64,000 nt of DNA from assembly GCA_029721435.1 (NCBI GenBank), contig CM056580.1, positions 23,120,367 to 23,184,366 on the forward strand. Reading direction: 5' to 3'. Below, piece after piece: positions 1 to 10,017 of this stretch; the stretch's first letter is position 1; each line of letters opens with the position of its first letter. Under the pieces are notes generated by a model. That model made no database searches, was not told the origin of the DNA, and saw only the letters and a list, made by a program, of their open reading frames with translations. The stretch comes from Gymnothorax reevesii. Taxonomy: Eukaryota > Chordata > Actinopteri > Anguilliformes > Muraenidae. The position numbers and the translations under genes were made by a program.

Positions 1-335
1 AATCATTTTTACGATGAAAATCCTGCCCCATGTCATATTCAGAAGATGCTTTTTTTTTTTTTTTTGCAAAAGGCTCTATTAAACAGACATCCAAGTATAA
101 TGAGCACCATATTTCATCAGATTGTGTAATTTTTCTGTGATCTTGGTTCATTTGGCTGAGTCACTCAACAAATCTAAATCCAATTGAGAGTGCATGATAC
201 ATGCTTAAAGGGGACTGCAGGCAAAAAGTCCCAGAAACAAGCAATAATTGCAGTTGGCTGTAGTACAGGCCTTGCAGGACATCACCAGAGAGGACATCCA
301 GCATCTGGTGATGTCTGCGCAGAGCATCGATTCTA
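1..335 (+). pseudogene. Tc1-like transposase relic, C-terminal part
   Basis: Read on the plus strand, 145-315 gives degraded pieces of a Tc1-type transposase C-terminus: NLNPIES (the DDE glutamate motif) and QALQDITREDIQHLVMS, with stops between. The order and spacing fit the region after the third catalytic residue of fish Tc1 elements. Sequence before about 140 is not recognised. The relic breaks off where the 3' end of a LINE begins near 335. Confidence 0.6.
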
Positions 336-2040
336 TGATTTATTAACCTTTATTTAGGCCTGAAAATAATTGAGGTTTCCCGCATTTACAATGATGTCGA
401 GATACAGAATTCACATTAAACAGAAAAAAAAGTAACAATAATCATTAAAAACAGTTGCACATGACAGGAAAATGGTTTGTCATCAACCTTTTGAATTGTC
501 CAAGAGAAACTAATGTGACAATTTTGAGACTTTGTGGCAAATAATTCCACATTTTTGGAGCATCGCAGCTAAAAACACATTTTCCAAATTCAGAGAAAAC
601 CCCAGGAACTTGAAGCATTAGACAGTCAGTTCAGCGTGTTTGGTAATGCCCAGAGTTCAACTTCAGCATAGATGTGATGTATGCAGGTGACCGTCCAATC
701 AGGGATTTATATATACAAAGATACAAGTGTTTATCTTGTCTCTGTGCCAGAGAAGACAAACCAACTTTGTCATGGAGAATAAAGTTACGAGTGTTATAGG
801 GATCACCAGTTATGAATCTGAGAGCAGAGTGATAAACTGAATCCAGGGATTTGAAGCAGCAGCGTGTCTTTAGAGAATATCACTGTAATCAAGGATTGAC
901 AAGAAGACGGCTCCAACAATACTTTTTCTACAACTAGCAGGAAAATGACTTCTATTTCTATAGAGAAAGCCCAGTTTCGGACAAAGTTTGCCCACAAAGT
1001 ATTCGATATAATCCTTATATAAAAAAGATTCAGTGAGCCAGATACCAAGATATTTATATACTGTGACTCTTTCAATATTGCTTCCACTAAGTGTTGATAT
1101 ATGTAGACTATAAAAGTCAACATCTCTGGCTTTAGAGAATATCATAAATTTAGTTTTGCTGGCATTTGAAACAAGTTTTAGGCTGATAAATGTAGTCTGA
1201 AGACTGTTAAAAGCAAGTTGTAATTTCTCAACAGCGAGATGTACAATATTACATAAAAAAAAAATAGTAAAATAATAGTAAAATAGTATCATCTGCATAA
1301 AGATGAATATTACAGTCAGTTACAGAAGATACAATATTGTTAATGTATATAGTGAATAAGAAGGGTCCTGAAACTGATCCTTGTGGAACACCTTTTGTTA
1401 ATATTATAAAGTCAGACTCAGTATTTCCGGCTTTTACACATTGATTTCTATTGGAGAGGTAACTCTGGAACCAGATACAAGCATTTAAATCAAAACCAAT
1501 ATTAGAAAGTGACTGAACTAATAGTTCATGATCAACTGTATCAAATGCTTTTGACAAGTCAATAAAAACCGCAGCACAATGCCTCTTTTTATCTAAATTT
1601 AGGATAATATTATTGACAACTGAAGGGACAGCAGAGACAGTACTATGCATGGGTCTAAAACTGGACTGATGGGGGCTTAAATTGGATGATACTGAGAGGA
1701 ATTTTTTGAGTCGATTATTTACCAGTGATTCCAGGATTTTTGACAGAGAAGGTAGTTTGGATATTAGTCGATAACAATCAGGATCACTACTATCTCCTCC
1801 TTTATAGAGAGGAGTCACTTGAGCACTTTTCCATACAGAAGGAAGTGTGTAGAATAAATAGAAAGATTAATAATGAATGTTATGTGCTCAGCGATAAAGG
1901 GAGAAGAGAGCTTTAAGAAGAATGGATCCAGATTGTCTACATCCGTTGATTTCCTTGGAATAATGTTTTGCAGGGCATGATAAACTTCATATTGAGAGAA
2001 GGGCTGCAACGTGAACTGAGAGGTATGACTATTTGCCTGA
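336..2040 (-). mobile_element. 5'-truncated LINE (non-LTR retrotransposon), broken
   Basis: The minus strand reads a LINE ORF2 fragment. A pre-RT linker (LQPFSQYEV near 2015) is followed by RT motifs: FIDLSKAFDTVDH (about 1560), GVPQGS (about 1395) and YADD (about 1290). The C-terminal part runs through ERVTVYKYLGIWL and FGKCVFSC to a stop near 445, then a short 3' UTR and an AATAAA-like tail near 336-350. Frameshifts lie near 1815 and near an A-rich run at 1255-1275, so it is dead. The endonuclease domain is missing. It resembles the common fish L2/Rex-type LINEs; I do not fix the clade. Confidence 0.85.
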
Positions 2041-2059
2041 GTATAGGTAAATTCATTAC

Positions 2060-2185
2060 CTCCGGGTTGGCGGTAGCGGAGGTGCCGAGGTGTGGTAGGG
2101 GAGCGGGAGGGCGACGCCTCACCCGATTCGCTGGCCTGGCCTGTTTCTGGGATGAACTTGTCCAGCGACACCGACTCCAGCACCG
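2060..2185 (-). CDS. rasgrf2: rasgrf2 exon 16 (linker before CDC25)
   Basis: The 126-bp exon completes an Ala codon (G|CG), then reads VLESVSLDKFIPETGQASES and SPSRSPTTPRHLRYRQPGG. The last segment is the conserved RasGRF2 peptide ahead of the CDC25 domain. Acceptor TTTATAG, donor GGAG|GTAATG. It is the last exon in the window on this strand. If the following intron were retained, the frame would stay open to 1815 through LINE sequence. Confidence 0.95.
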
Positions 2186-2221
2186 CTATAAAGGCAAACA
2201 GGGACAGAGGGTGAGCCTGCC

Positions 2222-2520
2222 AAACCACCACTGGGAAAGTCACAGTGCCTCACTGAATCCCCTGGGGAATATAAAATGTCACCAACACCACTGGGCAGTC
2301 ACTGTGCCTCACAATGACCAAAAGGGCAGTAACAGTCTGTTAGTTATACAACTGGGGGAATTAAAGCCTCACACTAAAACCAAAGGGTAGTCTCTCGCTA
2401 TCACCACTAAGGCTATTACAGTCTCTCGCTGACACCTCAGAGGTATATACAGTCCAGTCGCAGGACACCATTAAAAACCTCTCCTTGGGGATTAAGGCCT
2501 CCAATAGTTCCAGTCAGAAC
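2222..2520. repeat. degenerate tandem repeat (units about 35-55 bp)
   Basis: Recurrent blocks of the type CACTGGG-AGTCAC-GTGCCTCAC and AGG-ATTACAGTCTCTCGCT recur six or more times, separated by variable bases (for example at 2228, 2287, 2320, 2382 and 2410). The copies are too diverged to define one consensus by eye. Confidence 0.5.
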
Positions 2521-3743
2521 AAGTCCAAAATGTTGATATCCTTACAGATTCAAATGAAAATTCAGATCAGACCCCGCAAGTCAGTATTAATGGGCTAAAG
2601 CCGCTGTCCGTGATGTGTAGAATAGCTCACTGCTGGAGCATTAGTTTGCTGCATTCCTTAATTCCAGCCCGTATTAAATTAAAGTGTGTCTGTAGCCTGA
2701 GCTGTCATTACATGTACGAGGGAGAGTTCTTACTCCCTTTCCGCACTCCTAGTCTTGTTCTTGTCATTTTAAACAGCAGTTGTTAGAGGGCTCAGTTCCA
2801 GAAGCCATTAAAGGGGAGGTCCAGCTGCCATTAAAGGGGTGGGCAGAGAAACATTTCTCAAGAACAAGTTGAATCCCAAGTTGTTTGAGCGTCACAACAA
2901 GTAACTGGGGAAGGGTCAGGGGTCAGAGGGCGAGGCAGTGGGGAAGGTGATCAATTAATTATCTCTTTTAGCACAATTCACAATTCAGAGCACCAGCTAT
3001 TCCAGCAAATCAACACCACGGTCCTCAGTCTGCGCAAGAGACCACCGTTTGCGACATATGCGTTTTTATCTACTCCCGACAAACACCTTTGTTCTCTTGT
3101 TGATATTGGAACTGCAGCTAGGGTGCTGCTGACAGTGTGGAAATCCCCAACCCTTTCATGTCCATCAGTGAAATGCACACAGCAGGGTGATTATGTCCAG
3201 GACAATGAACTGTGCTTGCTGTGTTATCTGGGGTTGCCAGCATTGTTACAGGACCAGTTATATCTACCAAATTTGTGTGGTAGGCAATCTGACAGACAAC
3301 TCCTCAGTATTACAGCCCAAGTGCTATCCTGCCCACGTCCTGCCCGACTGTGGGCTAACTGTGTCCTCCACTAAAATTACTCACATTGCTTCCTCAAACA
3401 GAACATTTTACCAGCATGGCTCCCACTCAATCAGAGTGTATTAGAGCCTCTAATTCGGTGTGGTGTCTGAAATGGAATTCAATGAGGTAATTTCACGAGC
3501 ACTTTTAACTTCACTCTGCATTTTTAATTTCTCCCTACTCATCAGCTGCTCTGTGATTTCATACATTATGAATGTGCATTTGCTATTTAAGTGCTTTGTC
3601 CGAGCAGCAAGTAAAGCAGTTCGTCAGTAAAGGTCCTTATCTAGTCTTAGAGCTTGCCGGAAAACTTAAGGGATTTAAAGGCACAGATAAATGCAAACAC
3701 ATACGCACACACGCGAGCACTCAAATGTGCAGACGGCTAAACC

Positions 3744-4249
3744 AGGCCTACCAAAGACAACGGCTAAGCTGTAACAAAAGTTTGCCAGATGTCTACCTTT
3801 TTAAAATAACCAGCAACACAAAATGTTAAACATGCCACATTCCTGCAAAACTTCAGGCCACAACTCTGTGAAATCTAAACATTTTCACCAGAACTTATAA
3901 ATTGCATGGCCAGTAACAAACTCAGAAATGAACCAACCGCATATGCGCACACGTGCGTTGCTGAGGATGAAAAGTATATTTAGCCTAATTCTAAATGCTA
4001 ATTTAAAAAATAGTTTGATGAATAAACTAGCCATTCCCGTGCTCTGCAGGGAGTTGATTGTTACCAATAACCCTAACGAATAATGCCACCACCCGTCCTC
4101 ATGGTAATGAAAGGCAAAAACGGATGCGTGTTCTGGTGCGAAGTTTGTGGGAATGTGGCATGCTTTCCATTTCATATTGCTGGTTATTTAAAAAAGGTAG
4201 ACATTTAACAAATTTTTGTTACAGCTTGGCTGTTTCTTTGGTGGGCCTG
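3744..4249. repeat. inverted-repeat element with arms of about 105 bp
   Basis: Arm 3744-3853 pairs with the reverse complement of 4139-4249. Shared blocks include AGCTGTAACAAAA, ATGTCTACCTTTTT, AAATAACCAGCAA and CATGCCACATTCC. The arms differ at perhaps one base in five. The 285-bp centre (3854-4138) includes a block that recurs directly at 4531-4705. No open frame; it looks like an old MITE. Confidence 0.7.
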
Positions 4250-4445
4250 TAAACTTCGGCCTGACACAGCCTGCTGGGTCTTTGGTGTGTTTCACAAATA
4301 TAAAGCAAATCCTTAAAACACTGATTGATGGAAAAAGGTACGCACCTTTGATTTCAGTAAGAACAATGGCTGCTTTGTAAAAAAAAGGAGCCACTTATTG
4401 TGCAGTTTCTGCAGGGTGTGAGTTCGACAGTCTGACTCTCACATA

Positions 4446-5223
4446 CAGCACAGTGCAAAAGTCTTAGGCATCCTACATTCCGAAAAAATTAAATATGGCT
4501 TCAGATATTTAATTTTTGTTTCCCATATTAGTGTTGCTGAAGATGAAAAGTATATTTGGCCCAATTCTTAGTGCGAATTTAAAAAATAGTTCGATGAATA
4601 AACTAGCCATACTCATCCACCGCAGGGGGCTGATTGTGACCAATAATCCCAACAAATAGTGACGTCACCTGTCGTCATGGTAATGAAAGGCAAAAACGGA
4701 TAAAATGGCCCAAATTTCAGTAACAGGGTGAGTTGGTTCGATCCCACATGGCGGAAGACATAGGCAGGCTCGTCTGGAACACATGTGCCAGAGGGCGCGG
4801 GCATCTGTTGGGCGGTTTGCAAAGCAGCAAAGGCCGGGCAAGTTGAGAATTAGTATATAGATAGTTGAGTTTCATAAAAAACTGTTGATACAGATAATAC
4901 AGTCCTGAGAGAGCCCTGATGTCAACATCATAATGGCTGTCTCCAATTTCTTGGAGGGATAGATGCAAGATGTCTGCAGAAGAACGGCGGCAGGTTTTCC
5001 ACTCCGCTAGGAGCAAGCAAAAGCCATACAGCCCAACAAGACAGTGTCCAAAATTTTTAGTCAAACTTTGTCACACCAAATATTGGTTTGATTTAGTTTA
5101 CATCTTTGTATAGTTATATAGTATAGTTCTCAGTAATGAGAAACTTTTAAGTTCATAATTTTTTGCAAGCATACTTGCCCTACAAAATTGCTCTAAATGT
5201 GCCCAGGACTTTTGCACAGGCCG
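4446..5223. mobile_element. non-autonomous Tc1/mariner-type element
   Basis: Left end CAGCACAGTGCAAAAGTC and right end (reverse complement) CCGGCCTGTGCAAAAGTC form terminal inverted repeats around GTGCAAAAGTC. Both ends are flanked by TA. The GTGCAAAAGTCTTAGGCA terminus is familiar from fish Tc1-like elements. The interior has no transposase I recognise; it holds a 175-bp block (4531-4705) repeated from 3955-4125. Confidence 0.65.
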
Positions 5224-5263
5224 GTACTTCACTTTGGGGTTGTTTATTGGGGGTGAGCCTTAC

Positions 5264-5727
5264 CCCTCCGGATGCTGCGGCGCAGTTTTCCGCAGAACGG
5301 GTCGATTCGGGGCACCTCGCTCCCATCCTCGAGGGCCCCGGGGCTCTGCTCTGGAGAGGAGGGGCCTCGGCTCAGGTCCAGGGGGGCTTTGGTGTTCCCG
5401 GCTGGGGGCGAGACGGTGGGCGTGTTGCCGGGCCGGGGTGATACGGCGGGGTTGTTGTTGACGGGTGGAGGAGACACGGTGGGGTTGTGGGTGGAGGTGG
5501 GGCTGCTCGTGGTGGAGGTGGGGGAGGAGGAGGTGGAGAGGTCCAGAGCTTTGGTGCCCAAGGGGGAGTTGAGTGAGAGCTTTCGGGTGCGGTTGGGAGA
5601 GGAGGTGCGTGACGGGACAGTGAGGGGGGGAGGGGAGGAAAACTTGCGACAAAGTCGGGGGGATTTATCGTTGGAGTGCTCCCCGCTTCGGTTGTTCTGA
5701 TTGGTGGCAAAGAAGAGCTCCAGGGAC
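5264..5727 (-). CDS. rasgrf2: rasgrf2 exon 15 (Ser/Pro-rich linker)
   Basis: The 464-bp exon is the largest in the window. It starts [12 protein letters not shown], passes [25 protein letters not shown] and a long Pro/Ser/Thr tract, then [15 protein letters not shown] and ends KLRRSIRR. This is the disordered region between REM and CDC25, rich in SP/TP sites. It is about 25 residues longer than I recall for the mammalian exon. The extra length is a run of imperfect repeats with the core TVSPPP or AVSPRP. The exon is GC-rich compared with its introns. Acceptor CTCTCAG; donor G|GTAAGG. Confidence 0.95.
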
Positions 5728-6112
5728 CTGAGAGGGAGGAAACCACCAATAGGAATAAAGATATAAATCGTACACAGACCGAGAGGGGTACAGGCAGGTG
5801 GACAGGCAAATTGAGGGCAGAACAAATTCTCAAAGACAGATAAATCATTGCTCTAGATTTGCAGATTGTATGTCAAATACTGGTATGTGACTGTTACAAT
5901 AAATGGAACAGCATCTCAGGTTTTTGCATATGAATGTTTTTCATTCAATTTGGAGCATTATTTCATCAGATATGTTCTTTACCAACATGTAATTCCAATA
6001 AAAAGTGCTTTTCTAAACAGCTATTTTTCCACCACAGGAGCACAACTTGACAGACAAAATGATAGACATAATGTACAGATGTACTGATTCATAATGTTCA
6101 TAAGTCGGACCA

Positions 6113-6150
<38 letters not shown>

Positions 6151-6197
6151 AGAAAGAGAGAGAGAGAGAGAGACAGAGACAGACAGAGAGAGAGAGG
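6113..6197. repeat. (GA)n microsatellite
   Basis: About 85 bases of GAGA with a few AAAG and ACAGA interruptions. It lies in intron 14. Serine/leucine-rich open frames across it are composition artefacts. Confidence 0.95.
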
Positions 6198-6600
6198 CCT
6201 GTAAAGGCAGGTGTATGTGAAGGGCATGGATGAAAGGAGAGTTTGAGATTTTGGCCAAAGCACCTGACAGGCTGCAGGGGAAGTTGCTCACATATTCCAG
6301 TCCCCACTGAAGTCACAGCCTTTCACAGCCTTTCAGGGCCACCACAGGGCTTTAAAAAAATGTCTAATGTTTCATTTTATGAAAACCATACGAGCTGCCA
6401 GCGAAACCCGATAGAATATTCATGGCAGCCGAGTCTGGGAAAAATAGCAAAAGATATACAGATTGTTGAGACCGTCACCGCACATGTGTCCAGTTATTAT
6501 GATACTAACTCTCGGGCTTGCAAATAATATTCAAATTAGATTTAATGCGAGAGGGTAGTGCAGGTGTTATAACAAGCTGACCAATGGATTTTGGGACTTC

Positions 6601-6957
6601 GGTCACACTTTAGATGCCTTCATAAATGAGACATAATGTCTTCATAAATCCGACATAACCAAATATCATGGTTTATAGAAGGTGAAATAACACATCCTTA
6701 TGCACCACGTGATGCCATATGTGACAGTGACAATGTCACTTAGTTGACAATGTCACCCTTTATAGTTTTTAGCCTTTAGCTTAGTGACATTGTCAGTTAT
6801 ATCACATCTGGCATCACATAAGGATATGTTATTTCACCCTTTATAAAGCGTGACATCTGCTTATGTATATTTTATGAGGTCATTATGTCTCATTTATGAA
6901 GGCATTATACATGCTGTATTTAGCCTTTATGAGCAACACTTCATCGAAAGTGTGACC
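6601..6957. mobile_element. palindromic hAT-type MITE, copy A
   Basis: 357 bp. Termini GGTCACACTTTAG and CGAAAGTGTGACC are inverted repeats, and most of the element folds on itself (TTCATAAATGAGACATAATG against CATTATGTCTCATTTATGAA). Flanking 8-mers GGGACTTC and GAGACTTC are a target-site duplication with one mismatch, as expected for hAT elements. No coding capacity. Compared with copy B at 28440-28842 it lacks about 38 bp of the left arm between two ATG trinucleotides. Confidence 0.85.
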
Positions 6958-7028
6958 GAGACTTCTCTCTATCGAAGTGCAGAGCGAAGAAGGCAAAGAG
7001 AGAGAAGGAGATGAACAGAATGACAGCA

Positions 7029-7050
7029 AGAGAGAGAGAGAGAGAGAGAG
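7029..7050. repeat. (GA)n microsatellite
   Basis: Eleven GA dinucleotides in intron 14, flanked by looser GA-rich sequence on the left. Confidence 0.9.
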
Positions 7051-8100
7051 CACAAGACAGATGGAGCATGTGTTACTTTGACTGGTCCAGGGCTAATGTT
7101 CTGATCTTCAGGGTGTAGTCGGGACAGATAGAACACAGGGACAAGCGGTCGAATGAGTGATACTGGACCCTGTGTGACAGTGGAGGGGGAAGGGGAATGG
7201 GGAGGGATGGGAAATGAGGAAGGGAATGACAACATTGCTGGAGGCGACGTCAAAATAACGGCCCACAGATACGCACATTTACTGACACAATCATCACTGC
7301 ACAGGCCAGCGAAATACAGCTTCAAGCTTTAACTGTCATAGTCCTCCTTGCACAGAGGAGAAGAGCAGGGCATGTATACAATGACCCTCCCAGTAGGGTA
7401 TTACTTTTTTAGAACACAATGACCAACCCTGCATTTCACAGCTGAGCCACAGCTACTGCTACTAATGAGATGAGTCAGGCCATCCAATTTAGAGGGGACG
7501 AATTAGGCAAGTGGCAGGCAAATGAACAGCCTACAGCTAAAAGTACAACGTACTTAACCCTTTAAATACTGAATACAGTAATAAGAACAGGAGTTAAGCA
7601 TAGGATATACGTCATTTTTATGATGAAATATCATTTTGAACCACTCTAATTTCAGAAAAATTTTTTATTTGGAAAACAGGAAGTGGTACTTCTATGTCCC
7701 AGTTGTATATAGTGGGACAAATGCATCCCAGTCCATTTTTACTGAGCAACATACAAGTATAAAAGTTAAAATAACCATCTAAACAGTTGTAAAACAATCT
7801 ATAATCTCTTACATCACAAATTTGATCGATCATTTAGAGAACTGATGCCTACTCTCCAAAGATAGCAAGGATTTATCCATAATCAGAGAGAATTGTCAAC
7901 ATTCTGCGGCCATTTGCAAATACCCACAATGCTATAGTGTCTGAATTTTCTTCCCGGCAGGAAGAGTATTCCCATAACATGGAAAAGGCCCAAATACAAG
8001 GGTTTCTGGGACTCAAAAGTCCCAACAGGATATTTGGCAATATTGTGGAACATATTCATCCCACTAGTACTGAAAGGGTTAACTCACATTTTCACACATT

Positions 8101-9272
8101 GGGCCTCATTCATGAAACGTGAGCAGAACGAATTTGTGTGTAAGCTGTTCGCAGACGGGAATTTACGAGCATCTCCACATTCATCAATATTTTAGTAGCT
8201 CCGATCTTTTCATAGCTACGAACAAAATCTGCACCTGCTGCTGACCACGTGTAGTGCTTGTGTAAATTTAAGAATGCTTATAAATAATGCTTGTCACTAT
8301 TGGAAATTACAATTTTAATTCCTACTGCGCTCTGTTATGTACACAATACGCAGATGCCTTTGAAACACGTGATATAGCCTAAACATGGCAAACAATTAAA
8401 AATATACAGTAACATATTTTGTCAAATTAGTTGGCAATTGGCAGGTTTAGGATCCCAGATTAGGTTCCTGATTGTGAATTATCTATGTGAATTGACTCAA
8501 AAGATTACATGTTCTTTCTACATGTTGAATGATTGCAATAAAAAAATAAAAGTGGAGACATGTTGCTGTCTCCATCAGGTATAATTTCTGACAGAGAGGT
8601 CTCCCCAATTATGCCAGCGATGCGCTCGTCTGCAGTTGATAGTTTGTTCGTGGTGCAGAAAAACAGGTTTCATCAGGGATGTCACTTGTGACCTTTTTTT
8701 ATTCATGGGAGGAGTTGTGACTGTGAGCCTCCCCCTCCTGTGGCTGATGTTTTGCGCTTATGCGTTTCTTTGCCTCCAGTTTCATGTCAGACCGTTTACT
8801 CTTCACCTCGGACAGGGTTCTTTGGACTACAGAGACAACATTAACGGCATCTGTCTCCTCCCTCCAGGCCTTCGCTTTGCCTGTCCCCGTCACACCACTG
8901 CTAACAGATGAAAATAAAATGTTTTTTCTTAACTCCACTTCACCCAAAATTATTTCTTTCTCCGCTTCGGAAAAATTATTTTTTCTTTCTCTCTCTTTCT
9001 TTGTTTGCGCCATGACTGACAGGTCGACTGGATGCATCTACACCTCCTTATATGGTGGTCATTAGCATTTCATAGGCGGTGTTTTATGCTAATAGCTGAT
9101 TACCGGGAGCATGCTGTCACTTTACGATGGATTGGCATTCATGATCATACACACGTGTTAACGATCAGATCTGAGTTTCCCGCGGTGTTTATGAATCCGG
9201 AGTAGGTTTTCAGAAGCATAGGCTTTTATGTGCAAATCTATGCACAGATGTTCTGTTTCATGAATGAGACCC
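8101..9272. mobile_element. Harbinger-type DNA transposon, internally reduced
   Basis: Ends GGGCCTCATTCATGAAAC (8101) and, reversed, GGGTCTCATTCATGAAAC (9272) form an 18-bp inverted repeat with one mismatch. Inside, on the minus strand, is a Myb/SANT-like ORF of the kind carried by PIF/Harbinger elements as the second protein. No DDE nuclease gene of the family fits in the 1.17 kb, so the element depended on transposase from elsewhere. A clear 3-bp target duplication was not seen. Confidence 0.7.
8699..9037 (-). CDS. Myb/SANT-like DNA-binding protein of Harbinger element
   Basis: The 112-codon ORF reads NFSEAEKEIILGEVELRKN, then VSSGVTGTGKAKAWREETDA and SEVKSKRSDMKLEAKKRIS. That is the acidic-helix, W-centred, K-rich pattern of Myb/SANT-like domains encoded by Harbinger transposons (domain about residues 20-95). 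In known systems this protein binds the transposon ends and helps import the nuclease. The frame stops at 8699, but on the same strand near 8545-8630 another frame reads ADERIAGIIGETSLSEI, which resembles the C-terminal part of such proteins, so the gene is split by an intron or frameshift. Transposon-borne, not a host gene. Confidence 0.65.
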   Translation of the reverse strand: MHPVDLSVMAQTKKERERKNNFSEAEKEIILGEVELRKNILFSSVSSGVTGTGKAKAWREETDAVNVVSVVQRTLSEVKSKRSDMKLEAKKRISAKHQPQEGEAHSHNSSHE

Positions 9273-9768
9273 GTTGTGAGGTTAAGATGGGGAAAACGTT
9301 TTAATAGTTGAGGCCACGTCCTAGAATTTTTTATAAAAAGGACACTTTGTGACTTACACACTTTCAGCACTGGGTTATTCAAATACTTTTAACACAAAGT
9401 AGCACTGTGGACAGTAATTCCTCAGTCATGATGCCTGGATGTTTTCAGATAGGGTGCCATTCTTTTTGACTTTATTTTGTGAAATCCATGAAATCTGAAA
9501 GATCTGAAGTGTGACAATCTGCATACAATGTAATAGGGACTCACCCTCAGAGAGCTGAAACTTATAAAGATTAAAAGTCTTTCTAATTTTCTTTAACCTT
9601 CATCAAATGGGAATGGACCAGTGTTCTTCATACGCCTGTCCTACAGTGTCAATAGGAACATGTATGCACTGTACTTTAAGTGGCGTAATAACACTACCAG
9701 GAAGCAGCAGGGCATCGCAGAAAGGGCCCTGAAAGATCCGCAGATGAGGTCGGACTTGGCGATCTCAC

Positions 9769-10017
9769 CTGACTGGAATCGAGGTGAAAGGCTTCTTGTA
9801 GATGTCGGCCAGCTTGTCCATGACGACGGCAGCGGTGGTGAAGATGCGGTAGGTGTGCAGGAAGGTGTTGAGGAAGTCGATGGAGAGGAAGCGCAGGTCA
9901 GTCAGCCTCTCCAGCAGCCGCTCCACGCTGGCGTAGCGGATCTGCGGCACCTTACATGAGTTCAGTGTCTTGCTGAAGCAAATGTCCACATCATCTTTGT
10001 GCAGCCGTGCATCAGAT
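9769..10017 (-). CDS. rasgrf2: rasgrf2 exon 14 (REM / RasGEF N-terminal module)
   Basis: The 249-bp exon encodes [20 protein letters not shown], then [39 protein letters not shown] and [14 protein letters not shown]. The [22 protein letters not shown] helix-turn-helix is the REM (RasGEF_N) signature. In this family the module stabilises the catalytic hairpin of the CDC25 domain. Acceptor TTACCAG, donor AG|GTGAGA. Confidence 0.97.

Larger units (their letters stand above)
2186..5263 (-). other. rasgrf2 intron 15
   Basis: About 3.1 kb between exons 15 and 16. Contents in plus-strand order: a degenerate tandem repeat (2222-2520), a stretch at 2530-3740 where I recognise nothing, an inverted-repeat element (3744-4249), and a Tc1-type element (4446-5223) that ends about 40 bases from the exon 15 donor. 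Confidence 0.8.
5728..9768 (-). other. rasgrf2 intron 14
   Basis: About 4 kb. It holds a GA microsatellite (6113-6197), a palindromic hAT MITE (6601-6957), a short GA run (7029-7050) and a Harbinger element (8101-9272). I recognise nothing in 5728-6112, 7051-8100 or 9273-9768 beyond unique intron sequence. Confidence 0.8.

Noticed and set aside
5163..5700. Long plus-strand open frames opposite exon 15
   Set aside because: They mirror a GC- and Pro/Ser-rich coding exon on the minus strand; no domain, no start context, and the minus frame has full RasGRF2 identity.
5260..5848. Alternative minus-strand frames over exon 15
   Set aside because: Shadows of the true frame; only the frame starting SLELFF joins exons 14 and 16 in phase.
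6013..6316. Leu/Ser-rich minus-strand open frames
   Set aside because: Translations of a (GA)n microsatellite.
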